From positions 64,551,369 to 64,615,368 of the forward strand of contig OX442314.1 of assembly GCA_949358305.1 (NCBI GenBank): 64,000 nt of DNA, read 5' to 3'. A model generated the notes under the pieces. The model saw nothing but the letters and a program-made list of their open reading frames with translations. It was not told the origin of the DNA and did not search any database. The translations under genes and the position numbers were made by a program. Shown piece by piece: positions 10,996-20,249 of this stretch (positions are counted from its first letter, which is position 1; each line of letters starts with the position of its first letter). Source of the stretch: Strigamia acuminata (Eukaryota; Arthropoda; Chilopoda; Geophilomorpha; Linotaeniidae).

Positions 10996-13209
10996 TCACT
11001 CAAGTTCTAGGGCTCTCACATGCTTGACTGACCTTTTCAACTCACGTCCATCGGGTAGCACAACTTTTATCACACGGATTTGACCATCCTCACCGGGAAA
11101 AATTTCTTTTATCCTGGCAAGTGGCCAAAAATATGGGTTAGTACCCATTTTTTCTAGAAGCACTATTTGGTCTACTTTAGGGTTTTTGAAGAACTTATCA
11201 CCTTTGGATTCATAAAAATTCCTCAATTGCATGAGGTAACTCTTTTTCCAAATTTTCCAGAACTCCCAAATAAATTGGCGTCGTTTAATGTCCAGTTTTC
11301 TCAAATCGGATTTTTTAATTGCACTCAATTGTTTGTTTATTAGGTATTTAGGCATACCTCCTGTTAAGAAGTTTTCAGGTGCCAAAATTCTACCACCATC
11401 AACACTGTCGGGGACATAAGATAAAGGTCGTGAATTTAGCACTGAACTAATTTCCAGAGCCAAAGTTTGGAGAGTTTCTAAGTCTACGGTGCTGCGCAAC
11501 AATGTCTTTCGAAGTTTATCTTTAACAGAGCGGACTAGACGCTCCCACGCTCCGCCCATCCATGGAGACAGCGGTGGGATGAATGTCCAGAGCACCCTTT
11601 TTTCAGATAGGAATGTTTTCACGTCATTATGACCGATGAGTTTCCCCCATGATTGTAATTCGAGGCTTCCGCGCTCAAACGTCTTACTGTTGTCAGAGAA
11701 AATCTTCCCGGGGTATCCGTGGCGTGCCCCAAATCTTCTCATTGCAAGCAAAAACTTTGGCACAGAAAGGTCCTCTGATACTTCTAAATGTATGGAACGG
11801 GTCACCATACACGTGAAAAGCAAGATGTAAACTTTTTTCTTTTCTTTCTTGTTGCTGCCGACATAAATGGGACCCAAGTGGTCAACTCCGGTGTTTTGAA
11901 ATGGCGCCGCTGGTGTCACACGTTCAGCAGGAAGGTCACCAGTTGAAGGGTTATTGCGAGCAAGTTTTCCTCGTCTGCAAATTTCACATTCTCGTATAAC
12001 TGTCTGTATAGTTCTTCGTCCTCTTATAATCCAAAATTGTTCGCGTAGGTGATACAAAGTTTCGCTTATGTCACCGTGAAGCAACTCCAAATGCACTTTT
12101 TTAATTAACAGTCTTGTTATCCAACTATCATAATGCAAAATAATTGGATACACTTCATCAAATGTCAATAAAGATTTTTTCAAGCGGCTACGAAGTCGAA
12201 GTAATCCGTCCTCGTCAATGAAGAGCTCGAAATTGCGTAGGGTGGAATGTTTAGACAGTTTTCTTTTGTTTTTCACATCATCAATCTCCTCAGAAAAATG
12301 TAGTTTCTGGGAAAATTGCAGGATCTTCAATTGGTTGTCCTCTAACTCGAGTGGCGAGAGAGGCTCACCGCGCAAAAGTTTGTTTTTCCATCGCAAAATA
12401 TACGAAAAAACTCTCAAAAGTTTGTTGTAATTCCGGAAACGTTTGAAAAATTGTCCAATAAAACTTTCCTTAACTTGAATAGTCATCACTACAATTTTTC
12501 GTTCCTCTTCTGGAAGAATCTCTTGTATAATTTCTGTTTTTTCTAGTTTTGAGACATCAACTCCAAACCACCAAAGTTTATTTTGCATCAATGTTTTTGA
12601 GTTATGTGGTCGAGTCAATAAATCTGCTGGGTTAAATTCCGTTGGTACGTGAGACCATTGTTCGGGTTTGGTGGAAGAAATAATTTCTTGAACACGGTTT
12701 GAGACGTATGGCTTCCATACGTTCTTGTCCGAATTTATCCAGGCTAGAGTTATGGTGGAGTCCGAGTAGTGTCGCACTTCAGTGACCGGGTAACCGGGAA
12801 GAAAGTTTTTTAACAGGTACTTGGTCATTCGCACTCCTACCACTGCTGCAGTTAATTCAAGTCGAGGAAGAGTCACTTTTTTCGTCGGCGCAATACGACA
12901 TTTACTCAATAATAAAGTTCTTTTGCCCTCCAGATTGACGACAAAAATTGAACAGCCAAATGCCTTTGTGCTTGCGTCACAGAAAACTTCTAAAGTGATG
13001 TCTTGACCGGAATAAGTCTGCAGCCAACGTTGTACTTTCAATTCTTTCAATTTTTGTATGTCTTGACTCCATTCTTCGACTTCTTTTTTCTCTGAGTCAA
13101 GAATCTTTTCATCCCAGTTTTTTGTTCTAATCCAGATTGCTTGAACTAGCAGTTTCATTTGAAGCACAACAGGAGCAATGAGTCCCATTGGATCGAATAT
13201 GGAAGCCAT
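10996..13209 (-). CDS. pol: BEL-2 pol part 2: RNase H and integrase (737 aa)
   Basis: The frame begins at MASIFDPMGL (Met at 13209, the Peptidase_A17/RT-thumb junction of BEL proteins). It continues through RNase H (EVFCDAST, LPRLELTAAVVG, YSDSTITLAWI, DLLTRPHN), an integrase zinc-binding segment (LLHGDISETLYHLR, CEICRRGK), the catalytic core (D in TGVDHLGP, D in FSDNSKTF, E in GGAWERLV) and a C-terminal DUF5641-like domain (NPYFWPLARI, VLPDGRELKRSVKHVR). It is open to the end. The Met is an internal residue of the ancestral polyprotein. This frame is separated from gag-protease-RT only by a one-base frameshift near 13250, as seen against BEL-4 where the same junction is continuous. The stop lies 60 nt before the 3' LTR. 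Confidence 0.92.
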   Translation of the reverse strand: MASIFDPMGLIAPVVLQMKLLVQAIWIRTKNWDEKILDSEKKEVEEWSQDIQKLKELKVQRWLQTYSGQDITLEVFCDASTKAFGCSIFVVNLEGKRTLLLSKCRIAPTKKVTLPRLELTAAVVGVRMTKYLLKNFLPGYPVTEVRHYSDSTITLAWINSDKNVWKPYVSNRVQEIISSTKPEQWSHVPTEFNPADLLTRPHNSKTLMQNKLWWFGVDVSKLEKTEIIQEILPEEERKIVVMTIQVKESFIGQFFKRFRNYNKLLRVFSYILRWKNKLLRGEPLSPLELEDNQLKILQFSQKLHFSEEIDDVKNKRKLSKHSTLRNFELFIDEDGLLRLRSRLKKSLLTFDEVYPIILHYDSWITRLLIKKVHLELLHGDISETLYHLREQFWIIRGRRTIQTVIRECEICRRGKLARNNPSTGDLPAERVTPAAPFQNTGVDHLGPIYVGSNKKEKKKVYILLFTCMVTRSIHLEVSEDLSVPKFLLAMRRFGARHGYPGKIFSDNSKTFERGSLELQSWGKLIGHNDVKTFLSEKRVLWTFIPPLSPWMGGAWERLVRSVKDKLRKTLLRSTVDLETLQTLALEISSVLNSRPLSYVPDSVDGGRILAPENFLTGGMPKYLINKQLSAIKKSDLRKLDIKRRQFIWEFWKIWKKSYLMQLRNFYESKGDKFFKNPKVDQIVLLEKMGTNPYFWPLARIKEIFPGEDGQIRVIKVVLPDGRELKRSVKHVRALELE

Positions 13210-16200
13210 TAATGAAACAACTTCTCGCTTCGTATTCGGAATTTTTTCAATTGTCGAATGTTAAACATCATGACATCTTCTGCCGTGTTCCACAATATTC
13301 CAAGCATTTTTATAATTCCTAAGTCCGAAAACTCCTCTCCTCGCATATGAAAACCTTCTTTTTTCAAATTGTTGAAGACGTCCTTGCTTGAGGTCGCCCA
13401 CTTCACGAGGGGAAGCTTTCCGTCGTCTAATATCATTTTCAGTTTCTCGCAATGTGATGTTGTGTCGGCTGTAAAATCTCCTCCTGACGTCAAATCATCC
13501 ATGAAGATTCCATCATCGAGTGCGTCGACTTCTTTTGCATGAGTTTCTTCAAATTGTTTTGCTTGTTTCCTAATCGTCGCACACAAGAGGAATGGAGAAG
13601 AAATGACGCCAAATGGCACGACAATCATTCGCAGAACCATTAGATTATTCCACAAATTTTGCCATGAGTATGGCTCTTTGAAATAGTCACGAGCAACCCA
13701 CAAAAAACGTAAAAAGTTTGTTTGAGTTGGGTTGATCATAACCTGGAGAAACGCTTGCTTAATGTCTGCTATTATTGGAATACAATAGAGACGGAATCTC
13801 ACAATAACGAGTATTAAGTCTGGATTAAGAGAGGGTCCTGGAAATAAACAGTCATTGAGGGAAAGTTTCCCCTTCTTGGATGAAGACGCGTTGAACACTA
13901 CTCGAAATTTCGTCGTGTCTCGATCCTCCTTGATTACAGGATGGTGAGGTATATTGTATGTTCCTTTCTTCAGAAAACGCTCTTCTTTTGGGACTTCCTC
14001 CGCGTGATTTTCGTGAATATACTGCCACATGGACTCGTCGTAACGTTTTTTGTAGTCCTCGTTGGCATCTATTCTTTTGAGCGTGTTGGCCAGTTGATTC
14101 ATGGCCAATTCCCAATTGGACTCCAAGTCGACTTCCTGTCCGTTGAATGGCAGCATGACTTCATAACGTCCATCGTCTAGACGCTTCGTAGTTGATTCGA
14201 ATCGATCGCGAATAAAGTCGGATTCTTTTTCTCCCGCATTTATTCCGATTGCTTCCAAGTTCCACAGTTTGTCCAATTTTTCTTGGATGTCTAAGTCGCA
14301 TGTGTTGCAACATGTTGTCAATTCTTCCTCATCTTCGAATAAATTGGTGTTCCCCGCCGCTCCGGACAAGACCCAACCAAAAATTGTATTTATTAATCCA
14401 AGATCTGCGTTTACTTTTTTCTTGCCGTCCTTAACGACCTTCCACCACACGTCGACTCCTAAAAGCACGTCGATTTGAGAAGTCTTAGCTGGTAGGTCTT
14501 CAGCAAGTTCAAGGTTTAACTTCTTCACCTTGTCTATTATTGATGAGTTAAGAATGCCCTGCACTCGTGGCAAATTTTCCACAGAAAGCATTGAAAGTTT
14601 CAAATCTTGAGTGTCATTTTTACTTTGCAATGTGACATTAAACACATCATAGTCCGTGGCTGCTGGAGACGAGTCGTTGAATCTCTGTGTGGTGGCAGAA
14701 ACACTGCCGCATTTTTTCAGTTTCAGTCTTTCAACAAATTCTTTTGTGATGAACGATCGATGGCTTCCCGGGTCGATCATTCCACGAATGCTGTGAGTTC
14801 CTCCTGATTTGGTCTTGAGGTCCGCAGTGAAGATCATTAGTTGTAGAGTTGTCGAGATCGCGCATGAAACATGTGTTGTTACTTGTGGCTCCTTCGGCTT
14901 CTCCGCAGCGTTCGTTGAATTCTTCACCTCGGATTTTTTGCATATTGTGGAATGGTGTCGCCCACCACAATGTTTACAAGAAAATTTGACCTTGCAGTCT
15001 CCCACTCTATGTCCAGTTCTGAAACAGTTAAAACACAGTCTGTTTTTCTTTACTATTTCGATTTTCGCGTTGATTTCGAAATCCTTTTTACAAGAGCCGT
15101 TTAAATGTTCATCATCACAAAAAATGCACTTGCTTGTCTTTGAAGGCACACTCTTGCTGTCAGATTTCGTTTCATTCTTTGTTTTGGCACTAGTAGACTG
15201 CTTGGCGTCTTGAGTAGCTGCGCACGTGGTCATTGAACCTTTCACTTTCGGTTTCTCCACTTCAGATTTTTCATTCTTGTCTTTTTTCGATTTTTCAGAA
15301 ACGCTTTCAGTTCGTTCGGCCATCGCAACTTCATTCACAAAGAAATTGAGCAACGTAACAATGTTCTTATTTTGAATTCCGTGAACCTGGTAAAATCTTA
15401 ATGCCATTGAAGTTGGAAACTTGCTAATTATGTCTGGCAATAAGAAGGCTCCGGAAGTCTGAATAGGAATTTTAAGTTGCTCTAAAAGTCTAATAGTCGC
15501 AGAAATCTTGGTCAAGTTTGTTTTTATCGCTTTTGTTGGATAAATACTCGAAACCACCTTTAATTCTCGAATTGATTTTATTAACGCAGTTTGTTGTGCA
15601 TCCTCATCACCAAAATGTCTTTCGAGTTCTTCTCTTGCAAGGTCATAGGATTCCTCGATCAGGGGAAAAGTTGAGATGAGAATTGCCGCTTCTCCAGTAC
15701 ACATAGTTTGTAAATACTGGAGTTTTTCAATGTTACTCAGGTCTGGATCCTTGTGTACGGAGGTCTCGAAGTTGCTTTTGAATGTTCTGTACTTCAAAAT
15801 ATCTCCGTCGAATTTTACGGAATCCAGTTTGGGCAGCTTCGAATTTTTTCTAAACGTTGCTGTCGCGTTCAAGGTTGTATTCTGGTTTGAGCTTGTCGAC
15901 GTATTTAATCTTCCTCCCAAAGTTGGAAGTGATCGCTTTGAAATTTCGTATCTCGTGCGAAGAAGATCCACTCTTGCTTGCATAGTCTCAAGCTTGTCAA
16001 TGCATTCCAGATAATAGCCGTGGTCCGAATATTCCTGTAGATCATTCAGCGCACCGACTATTCTCGTTTCTTTCGGGGTCGCAGTTTGCACCAGCGCTTC
16101 CAGTTCACCTGGATCTGCTGTCTTCTCCGATATAGACAACAAATGATTCATTGCAGTGACTTGCGATTCCCAACGTTGTTGTTGCACTTCGATTTGATCC

Positions 16201-16235
16201 TCAGTTAGAAGATCTCTCATTGTAGGTTCCGCCAT
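13209..16235 (-). CDS. gag-pol: BEL-2 gag-protease-RT polyprotein (1008 aa)
   Basis: ATG at 16235 (MAEPTMRDLL). Order: Gag helical region; DUF1759-type core (LPKLDSVKFDGDILKYRTFK); Lys-rich linker; three Cys/His clusters including CFNCFRTGHRVGDC and CKHCGGRHHSTIC; aspartic protease with IDPGSHRSFI; DUF1758 (LPRVQGILNSSIID, LLGVDVWWKV); then BEL RT (VFNASSSKKGKLSLNDCL, IADIKQAFLQV, MIVVPFGVISSPFLL, catalytic FMDDLTSGGD). It ends at IRSEKLFH, where a single missing base near 13250 shifts frame; otherwise it would read into the ORF ending at 10996. The protease triad reads DPG instead of DTG/DSG, as in BEL-1 and BEL-4. Confidence 0.92.
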   Translation of the reverse strand: MAEPTMRDLLTEDQIEVQQQRWESQVTAMNHLLSISEKTADPGELEALVQTATPKETRIVGALNDLQEYSDHGYYLECIDKLETMQARVDLLRTRYEISKRSLPTLGGRLNTSTSSNQNTTLNATATFRKNSKLPKLDSVKFDGDILKYRTFKSNFETSVHKDPDLSNIEKLQYLQTMCTGEAAILISTFPLIEESYDLAREELERHFGDEDAQQTALIKSIRELKVVSSIYPTKAIKTNLTKISATIRLLEQLKIPIQTSGAFLLPDIISKFPTSMALRFYQVHGIQNKNIVTLLNFFVNEVAMAERTESVSEKSKKDKNEKSEVEKPKVKGSMTTCAATQDAKQSTSAKTKNETKSDSKSVPSKTSKCIFCDDEHLNGSCKKDFEINAKIEIVKKNRLCFNCFRTGHRVGDCKVKFSCKHCGGRHHSTICKKSEVKNSTNAAEKPKEPQVTTHVSCAISTTLQLMIFTADLKTKSGGTHSIRGMIDPGSHRSFITKEFVERLKLKKCGSVSATTQRFNDSSPAATDYDVFNVTLQSKNDTQDLKLSMLSVENLPRVQGILNSSIIDKVKKLNLELAEDLPAKTSQIDVLLGVDVWWKVVKDGKKKVNADLGLINTIFGWVLSGAAGNTNLFEDEEELTTCCNTCDLDIQEKLDKLWNLEAIGINAGEKESDFIRDRFESTTKRLDDGRYEVMLPFNGQEVDLESNWELAMNQLANTLKRIDANEDYKKRYDESMWQYIHENHAEEVPKEERFLKKGTYNIPHHPVIKEDRDTTKFRVVFNASSSKKGKLSLNDCLFPGPSLNPDLILVIVRFRLYCIPIIADIKQAFLQVMINPTQTNFLRFLWVARDYFKEPYSWQNLWNNLMVLRMIVVPFGVISSPFLLCATIRKQAKQFEETHAKEVDALDDGIFMDDLTSGGDFTADTTSHCEKLKMILDDGKLPLVKWATSSKDVFNNLKKEGFHMRGEEFSDLGIIKMLGILWNTAEDVMMFNIRQLKKFRIRSEKLFH

Positions 16236-16309
16236 TTTCTCTGTCCTCTCTCACAAAAAATTCGGCTGTGAAATTTGGAAAGAACAGATAAAAACGGGCA
16301 TGACAATTC

Positions 16310-16665
16310 AACTTTGTTTTAATTTTTAAGAGAATAAACCTTGTAATTTTATCCCCCAAAAATTTCTCAATATTCACGGTTTTTGTTTTAACTTTAAAGA
16401 GAATAAACGTTTTTATTTTATCCCCCAAAAAGCACTCAATTTTCACGGTCCTTGGTGACACGTGAGAATTTTAGAATATCAAATGTTTGGCCAATCGAGG
16501 ATGACCAAAAATTTGAGCGGTTTTTGTGTACGTAAATAAAACGTGACACAATTACCCTGCACAGTTTGAAAATAATTGACGGTTTGTTTTGCAACAAAGC
16601 ACGCCAATAAACTCTTTTGAAAACAATTGACGGTTTGTTTTGCAACAAAGCACGCCAATAACTCC
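16310..16665 (-). repeat. BEL-2 leader tandem repeats
   Basis: Two copies of a unit containing AGAGAATAAAC and ATCCCCCAAAAA (about 16320-16445), and two copies of a 51-bp unit containing CAAAGCACGCCAATAA (about 16565-16665). The 51-bp unit equals 17 codons and lies within the leader ORF, so copy-number change does not break that frame. Confidence 0.8.
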
Positions 16666-17434
16666 TATCATTAAATTTTGACTCTACTGACAGCTTATTC
16701 AACTTGAAACTAGTCAGTTTTACTCGAAATAAATCTAATCTCCCCCGCTTATGGCGGTTATAATGGAGAACTAAGCATGCAATGAAAAAACACTTCAAAA
16801 GTTGTAAAATAGACACTTTATCGAAATTTTCCCGAAAACCAACAAATGCAACTACCAAAATCCCATAAAGACACTTGATACTGTTCCCCTTAATAACCAA
16901 AATCTCCAAAATTTCAATTTCATAAGGCAAAACACTGTAAAATGCAATTATTCCAGGGGCGAATCCGCTTTCCAACACGACGCGTTGTGTTATCCAGTGT
17001 TGTGACCTTGAACTCCAACTGCATGCACACTTTTGTTCGTTTTCGCCGCCAAAGCAGTCCCCGTCGTAACTTCTGTCACGTTGAACGTTGACTCTTGACA
17101 TGGGTGACGAAACACGAACGTATTGTTCCTCCGTCGCACCAAACACTTTTTCAAACGTATTGATGATGCACTGGAAAAACTCACGAATTGCAGACGGAAT
17201 CCTGGTCACGGCTACCAAAAGCTTCGTATCTGTGTTGCAGGTCAACAAGACAGATAGAAAGGAATGGCGATGCGTATCCAAATTCAAGATACTTGAGCTC
17301 GCCCAAGGTCGTATGGCGTGGCTAGTACGAAAATCGCACTGGAGAGCAATAAATCCGCAACAAATGGCATTGTTGTACCGCTGGAACAATGTGGAGAACA
17401 CCTGCACCAAGTATCCAATAGGTGGCGGAAACAT
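16436..17434 (-). CDS. BEL-2 leader ORF (ORF0), 332 aa, starts inside the 5' LTR
   Basis: ATG at 17434 lies about 200 nt inside the 5' LTR (17233-18491). The frame leaves the LTR, crosses the candidate PBS (17201-17217, coding VAVTRIPS-like sequence) and runs through the leader, stopping 200 nt before gag. No family is recognised. Visible features are a hydrophobic N-terminal part, an Arg-rich middle (SRVNVQRDRSYDGD), hydrophobic segments (IKCLYGILVVAFVGF; ILQLLKCFFIACLVLHY) and a duplicated 17-residue unit containing YWRALLQNKPSI. BEL-1 and BEL-4 carry related, shorter frames. Conservative differences between copies suggest coding constraint. Expression would need a transcript starting upstream of 17434 within the LTR. 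This is a hypothesis, not a recognised gene. Confidence 0.55.
   Translation of the reverse strand: MFPPPIGYLVQVFSTLFQRYNNAICCGFIALQCDFRTSHAIRPWASSSILNLDTHRHSFLSVLLTCNTDTKLLVAVTRIPSAIREFFQCIINTFEKVFGATEEQYVRVSSPMSRVNVQRDRSYDGDCFGGENEQKCACSWSSRSQHWITQRVVLESGFAPGIIAFYSVLPYEIEILEILVIKGNSIKCLYGILVVAFVGFRENFDKVSILQLLKCFFIACLVLHYNRHKRGRLDLFRVKLTSFKLNKLSVESKFNDRSYWRALLQNKPSIVFKRVYWRALLQNKPSIIFKLCRVIVSRFIYVHKNRSNFWSSSIGQTFDILKFSRVTKDREN
17201..17217 (-). other. BEL-2 candidate primer-binding site
   Basis: On the minus strand TGGTAGCCGTGACCAGG begins 15 nt inside the 5' LTR end. The same motif with the same 15-nt spacing is present in BEL-1 (about 4519-4534) and, with one change, in BEL-4 (TGGTACCCGTGACCAGG at 41615-41631). 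The complementary tRNA is not assigned. Confidence 0.5.
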
Positions 17435-18491
17435 AAGTTGGCCTGAGAATTTTTAAACTACTCACTACACATTGAATGTGTTTGAAAATAAGCCTAAAAC
17501 AAGAGCTAATAAAACACAACACATTTATTCAAAGGTTGGTTAATAACTGAAGAAATTAAATCACAGGCCAGGAAAATTACATAACGATCACATTTGAATT
17601 TCGATCGGTACAAAAGCACAAAATTATCAAAGAATACATACTGAATAATAACGCAATGTAATAGTAAATGCAAATTATGTGATATAAAATACAAAAATAA
17701 CGGTTACATTGTGTAATCGTCGCTTGGGACAAACATGGCGACCGGCGAACATAACAAAGGTGTTGGATCAAACATGGCGTCCGGCGAACATAACATCGGC
17801 GGCAAAACTACACGTAAAATGAATGTAAAAACACTAAATGTAAATAATCAATAAAGTATCGATTAAATTATAAGAATAATTATCAATTCTCTTCACAAAA
17901 CATCGGAATAAAACACAGATTGAATAAATACGAATTTATCGGCCAAACGAACATTCCCGGCTGCGCTTTTATGGCAGACGGAAACGAACGTTCAAACCAA
18001 TCAAACGGAACTTCCAAAGCAGTTTTGATGCATCTAGAAAGAAAGAGCATGCTTGAATTAGTCTAAACGAATGCTTAATAAAATTCCAAGTGATTTGAAA
18101 AGTACTAAACAAAAGGTTAGAAGGCGGAACCGTAACTTTACGGGAAACAGAAAAATGACGTCACTAGCATCGCAATTGTATGCCAGGTAACGAAATTTGC
18201 ACCAAAACAGTTCGAAATCAATACAAACTCTCAAAAAACAAGTGAATAAGTCAATAAATGCACGGAATAAGATATTTGAAATCAATACAAAGCATAAACA
18301 CTACTAAATATTGAAAAGTATGAATAAAAATCAAGTCAAAACACTTTAATAAGCAATAAAAATCAGAAAAGTGAAAAAATACCAATTAGGCAAAGGAAAT
18401 TAAAACACTTAAAGATTTTAATAAACTCAAAGTAAATGGTATAAATATTGACAATAAAATAGCACAACAATTTCTACGCTGTCTTGCAACA
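17233..18491 (-). repeat. BEL-2 5' LTR, internally deleted (1259 bp)
   Basis: Same termini as 9377-10935. It lacks exactly 300 bp relative to its partner: AAGAAATTA is followed at once by AATCACAGG (about 17558). The missing segment contains the NRF1-like site and X-box. As this is the 5' LTR of a minus-strand element, the promoter copy is the deleted one. Confidence 0.93.
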
Positions 18492-18495
18492 TGGT

Positions 18496-18798
18496 CAACT
18501 TTCCATTTTTGATAAAAGTTGTGAAACCAGCTTCATCTGTCCGGCCCAGCGATAAGAGGTTTTTCTTAAAATTTGGCGCAAAATAAACATTTTGCAGTGT
18601 GATTTCCCTACATCTGCCTGCATAACAAGATGTGATCAACACGTTGCCGATGCCCTCGATTTTAGACTTTCCTTCCCCCTGCTGGACACTATAGCCGGAC
18701 AGTGGCTTGAAGGTCACGAACCAACTTCTATTAAATGAAAAGTGATCTGTTGCACCGGTATCTATGTACCAGTGCGGATCAAAGTCGCAATGCGACAC
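18496..18798 (-). pseudogene. Copia protease fragment
   Basis: Encodes the copia aspartic protease region WYIDTGATDHFSF, then IEGIGNVLITS and VYFAPNFKKNLLSLG, up to the BEL-2 target site. It originally continued in frame into the copia pol at 9371. It is joined on its N-terminal side, in a different frame, to gag sequence, so an upstream deletion has removed the C-terminal part of Gag, including any CCHC knuckle, and broken the frame (about 18780-18798). Confidence 0.88.
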
Positions 18799-19178
18799 AT
18801 CATCTCCTCATTGTCCATTAGATGCATTTGCAGGAACTCGCGCCTCAATCTGCCTTTCCGGGCGCGTGTGGTGGGCTGGTAAGCATCTCGGATCGCTTCC
18901 CACGCCCCCTTAGAGGTATCCTTGGCAACGGCCACGAGCTGTTGCGCTTCTTCGCAACTCAGGCATATCGTGGACCACGCCCGCTTCTCACGCACTTTGA
19001 AATCCCGTTTCTCTTTCGCTGTGGCGGTTGCGGTGGGCGCAGTCTCGTCGCCCGTCACGTGGTCCCACACGCCTTGCTGGGATAACAATAATTTTACACC
19101 AATCGCCCATTGGGCATAATTCGTCCCATTCAGTTTTTTAATTGACTTATAATCGTCGTATTTTTCCTCTGACGCCAT
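18762..19178 (-). pseudogene. gag: Copia gag, N-terminal part only
   Basis: ATG at 19178 (MASEEKYDDYKSIKKLNG). Contains the copia Gag motifs LNGTNYAQWAIGVKLLL (DUF4219-like) and GAWEAIRDAYQ / LRREFLQMHLMDNEE (UBN2-like). After the DNEEM residues the frame enters protease DNA in the wrong phase and stops. Full-length copia Gag has a downstream UBN2 half and a zinc knuckle; both are missing here. The product would be about 125 authentic residues, non-functional for packaging. Confidence 0.88.
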
Positions 19179-20229
19179 CTTTAATCGATTCGTCGCGAAG
19201 ATTGCACTTTCTCACAAAATAAATCGTCGCACGCACCAAATGAAGCACAAAACACACTTTTTACGCTTTTACAAGTGGCGTAAACCCCCAAAAAGGTTTA
19301 GGCGAAAATTATACAGTCTCCCTTGGACAAATCTCACTAAATGAGACGAAAAACTTTACGTAGTATCTCCCGAGTTCTGACCGGACTCCTAGGACCGCGG
19401 GACACTCGGTGGCCAGAGAAAGCCTACGCAAAAATACAATTCCACTACGCGACTGCGTAAAGGGTGGAAAGGATACTACAAGACCCCCGAACAAAACCTT
19501 AATAATATTAACAAGGAATTTCGACAACTTAAAACTAAATAATAGTTGGCAAGGTGAAAATCCGTTGTTTTGTGGGTTGGTTTGCGTCGCAAATCTCCCG
19601 CGTTTATCCCACGGCGTGAAATGGATGCACGTCGACTCAACGTGCTCGTCCGCACCTTCGTAGGATGTGCTCCATGCACAAAACCTCGGGAAAAATGCCA
19701 GCGCGTATGTTTAACCCGCTAACTGGTCTTCTGGTCGAATGCCTGCGCGTATGTTTAACCCGCTAACAGGACTTCTCTCCTCAAACGGAAATAAACACGT
19801 CGTTTTTCGCCTACTTTGACGAAAATGGCCGCCGTCGAAGAATTCGCTTTGTACGATGACTTCCGTGCTTTCCCACGACGAAACGATCCAAAAACGACGT
19901 CGATTCGACGTATTCTCGCGTCGAATCACGATGAGAGCGTGTGTCAACCCGTACACACGATTCTCCGCTGGCTTCACGGCTGGTCGCGATGAAACCAAAC
20001 CAAAATGGCGCCCGCAGAAGAAAATCTTCTTTATATCGAGCAATGTGCTTATCCGCACAGAATTTCGACAATTCTTACACTGTTCGATCCAGAAATGCCT
20101 CCGCAAACGTCCGCACACGTTGTCAGATTTACAAACACCTCGAATCCGACGATACGTCTCTGCGACGATACTGGCGAGGATCCGCGATGTCCGTTTCTTC
20201 ACGTATCACAAACGGTTGGCCGCGTCGTC
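19179..20229 (-). other. Copia 5' leader, about 1 kb, with a 23-bp direct repeat
   Basis: Untranslated stretch between PBS and gag. GCGCGTATGTTTAACCCGC plus TAAC occurs at 19701-19723 and again at 19745-19767, 44 bp apart. A 163-codon open frame is present on the minus strand (19711-20202) but has no ATG start. It is richer in CpG than the surrounding BEL DNA. No gene is supported. Confidence 0.6.
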
Positions 20230-20247
20230 AACCATCCTCTGCTACCA
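20230..20247 (-). other. Copia primer-binding site, initiator tRNA-Met
   Basis: On the minus strand TGGTAGCAGAGGATGGTT, starting two bases after the 5' LTR end, is an 18-nt match to the complement of the 3' end of eukaryotic initiator tRNA-Met as I know it. This is the commonest copia primer. Confidence 0.85.
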
Positions 20248-20249
20248 TA

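Larger units (their letters stand above)
9377..18491 (-). mobile_element. BEL-2: complete BEL/Pao element inserted in copia
   Basis: Spans 9115 bp with termini TGTTGCAGG and TTGCAACA, flanked by a 4-bp duplication TGGT (9373-9376 and 18492-18495; a fifth shared A is ambiguous). LTRs are 9377-10935 (1559 bp, 3') and 17233-18491 (1259 bp, 5'). The interior on the minus strand holds leader ORF, gag-protease-RT and RNase H-integrase. The insertion splits the copia ORF just after its protease. One single-base frameshift near 13250 separates the two large ORFs, so this copy is probably defective. Confidence 0.95.

Noticed and set aside
19711-20202. 163-codon minus-strand ORF in the copia leader
   Set aside because: It opens with GTG, has no ATG, shows no recognisable domain and lies in untranslated leader with CpG-rich composition.
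20230-20247. tRNA-Met gene
   Set aside because: Only the 18 nt complementary to the tRNA 3' end are present, at the LTR edge; this is a primer-binding site.
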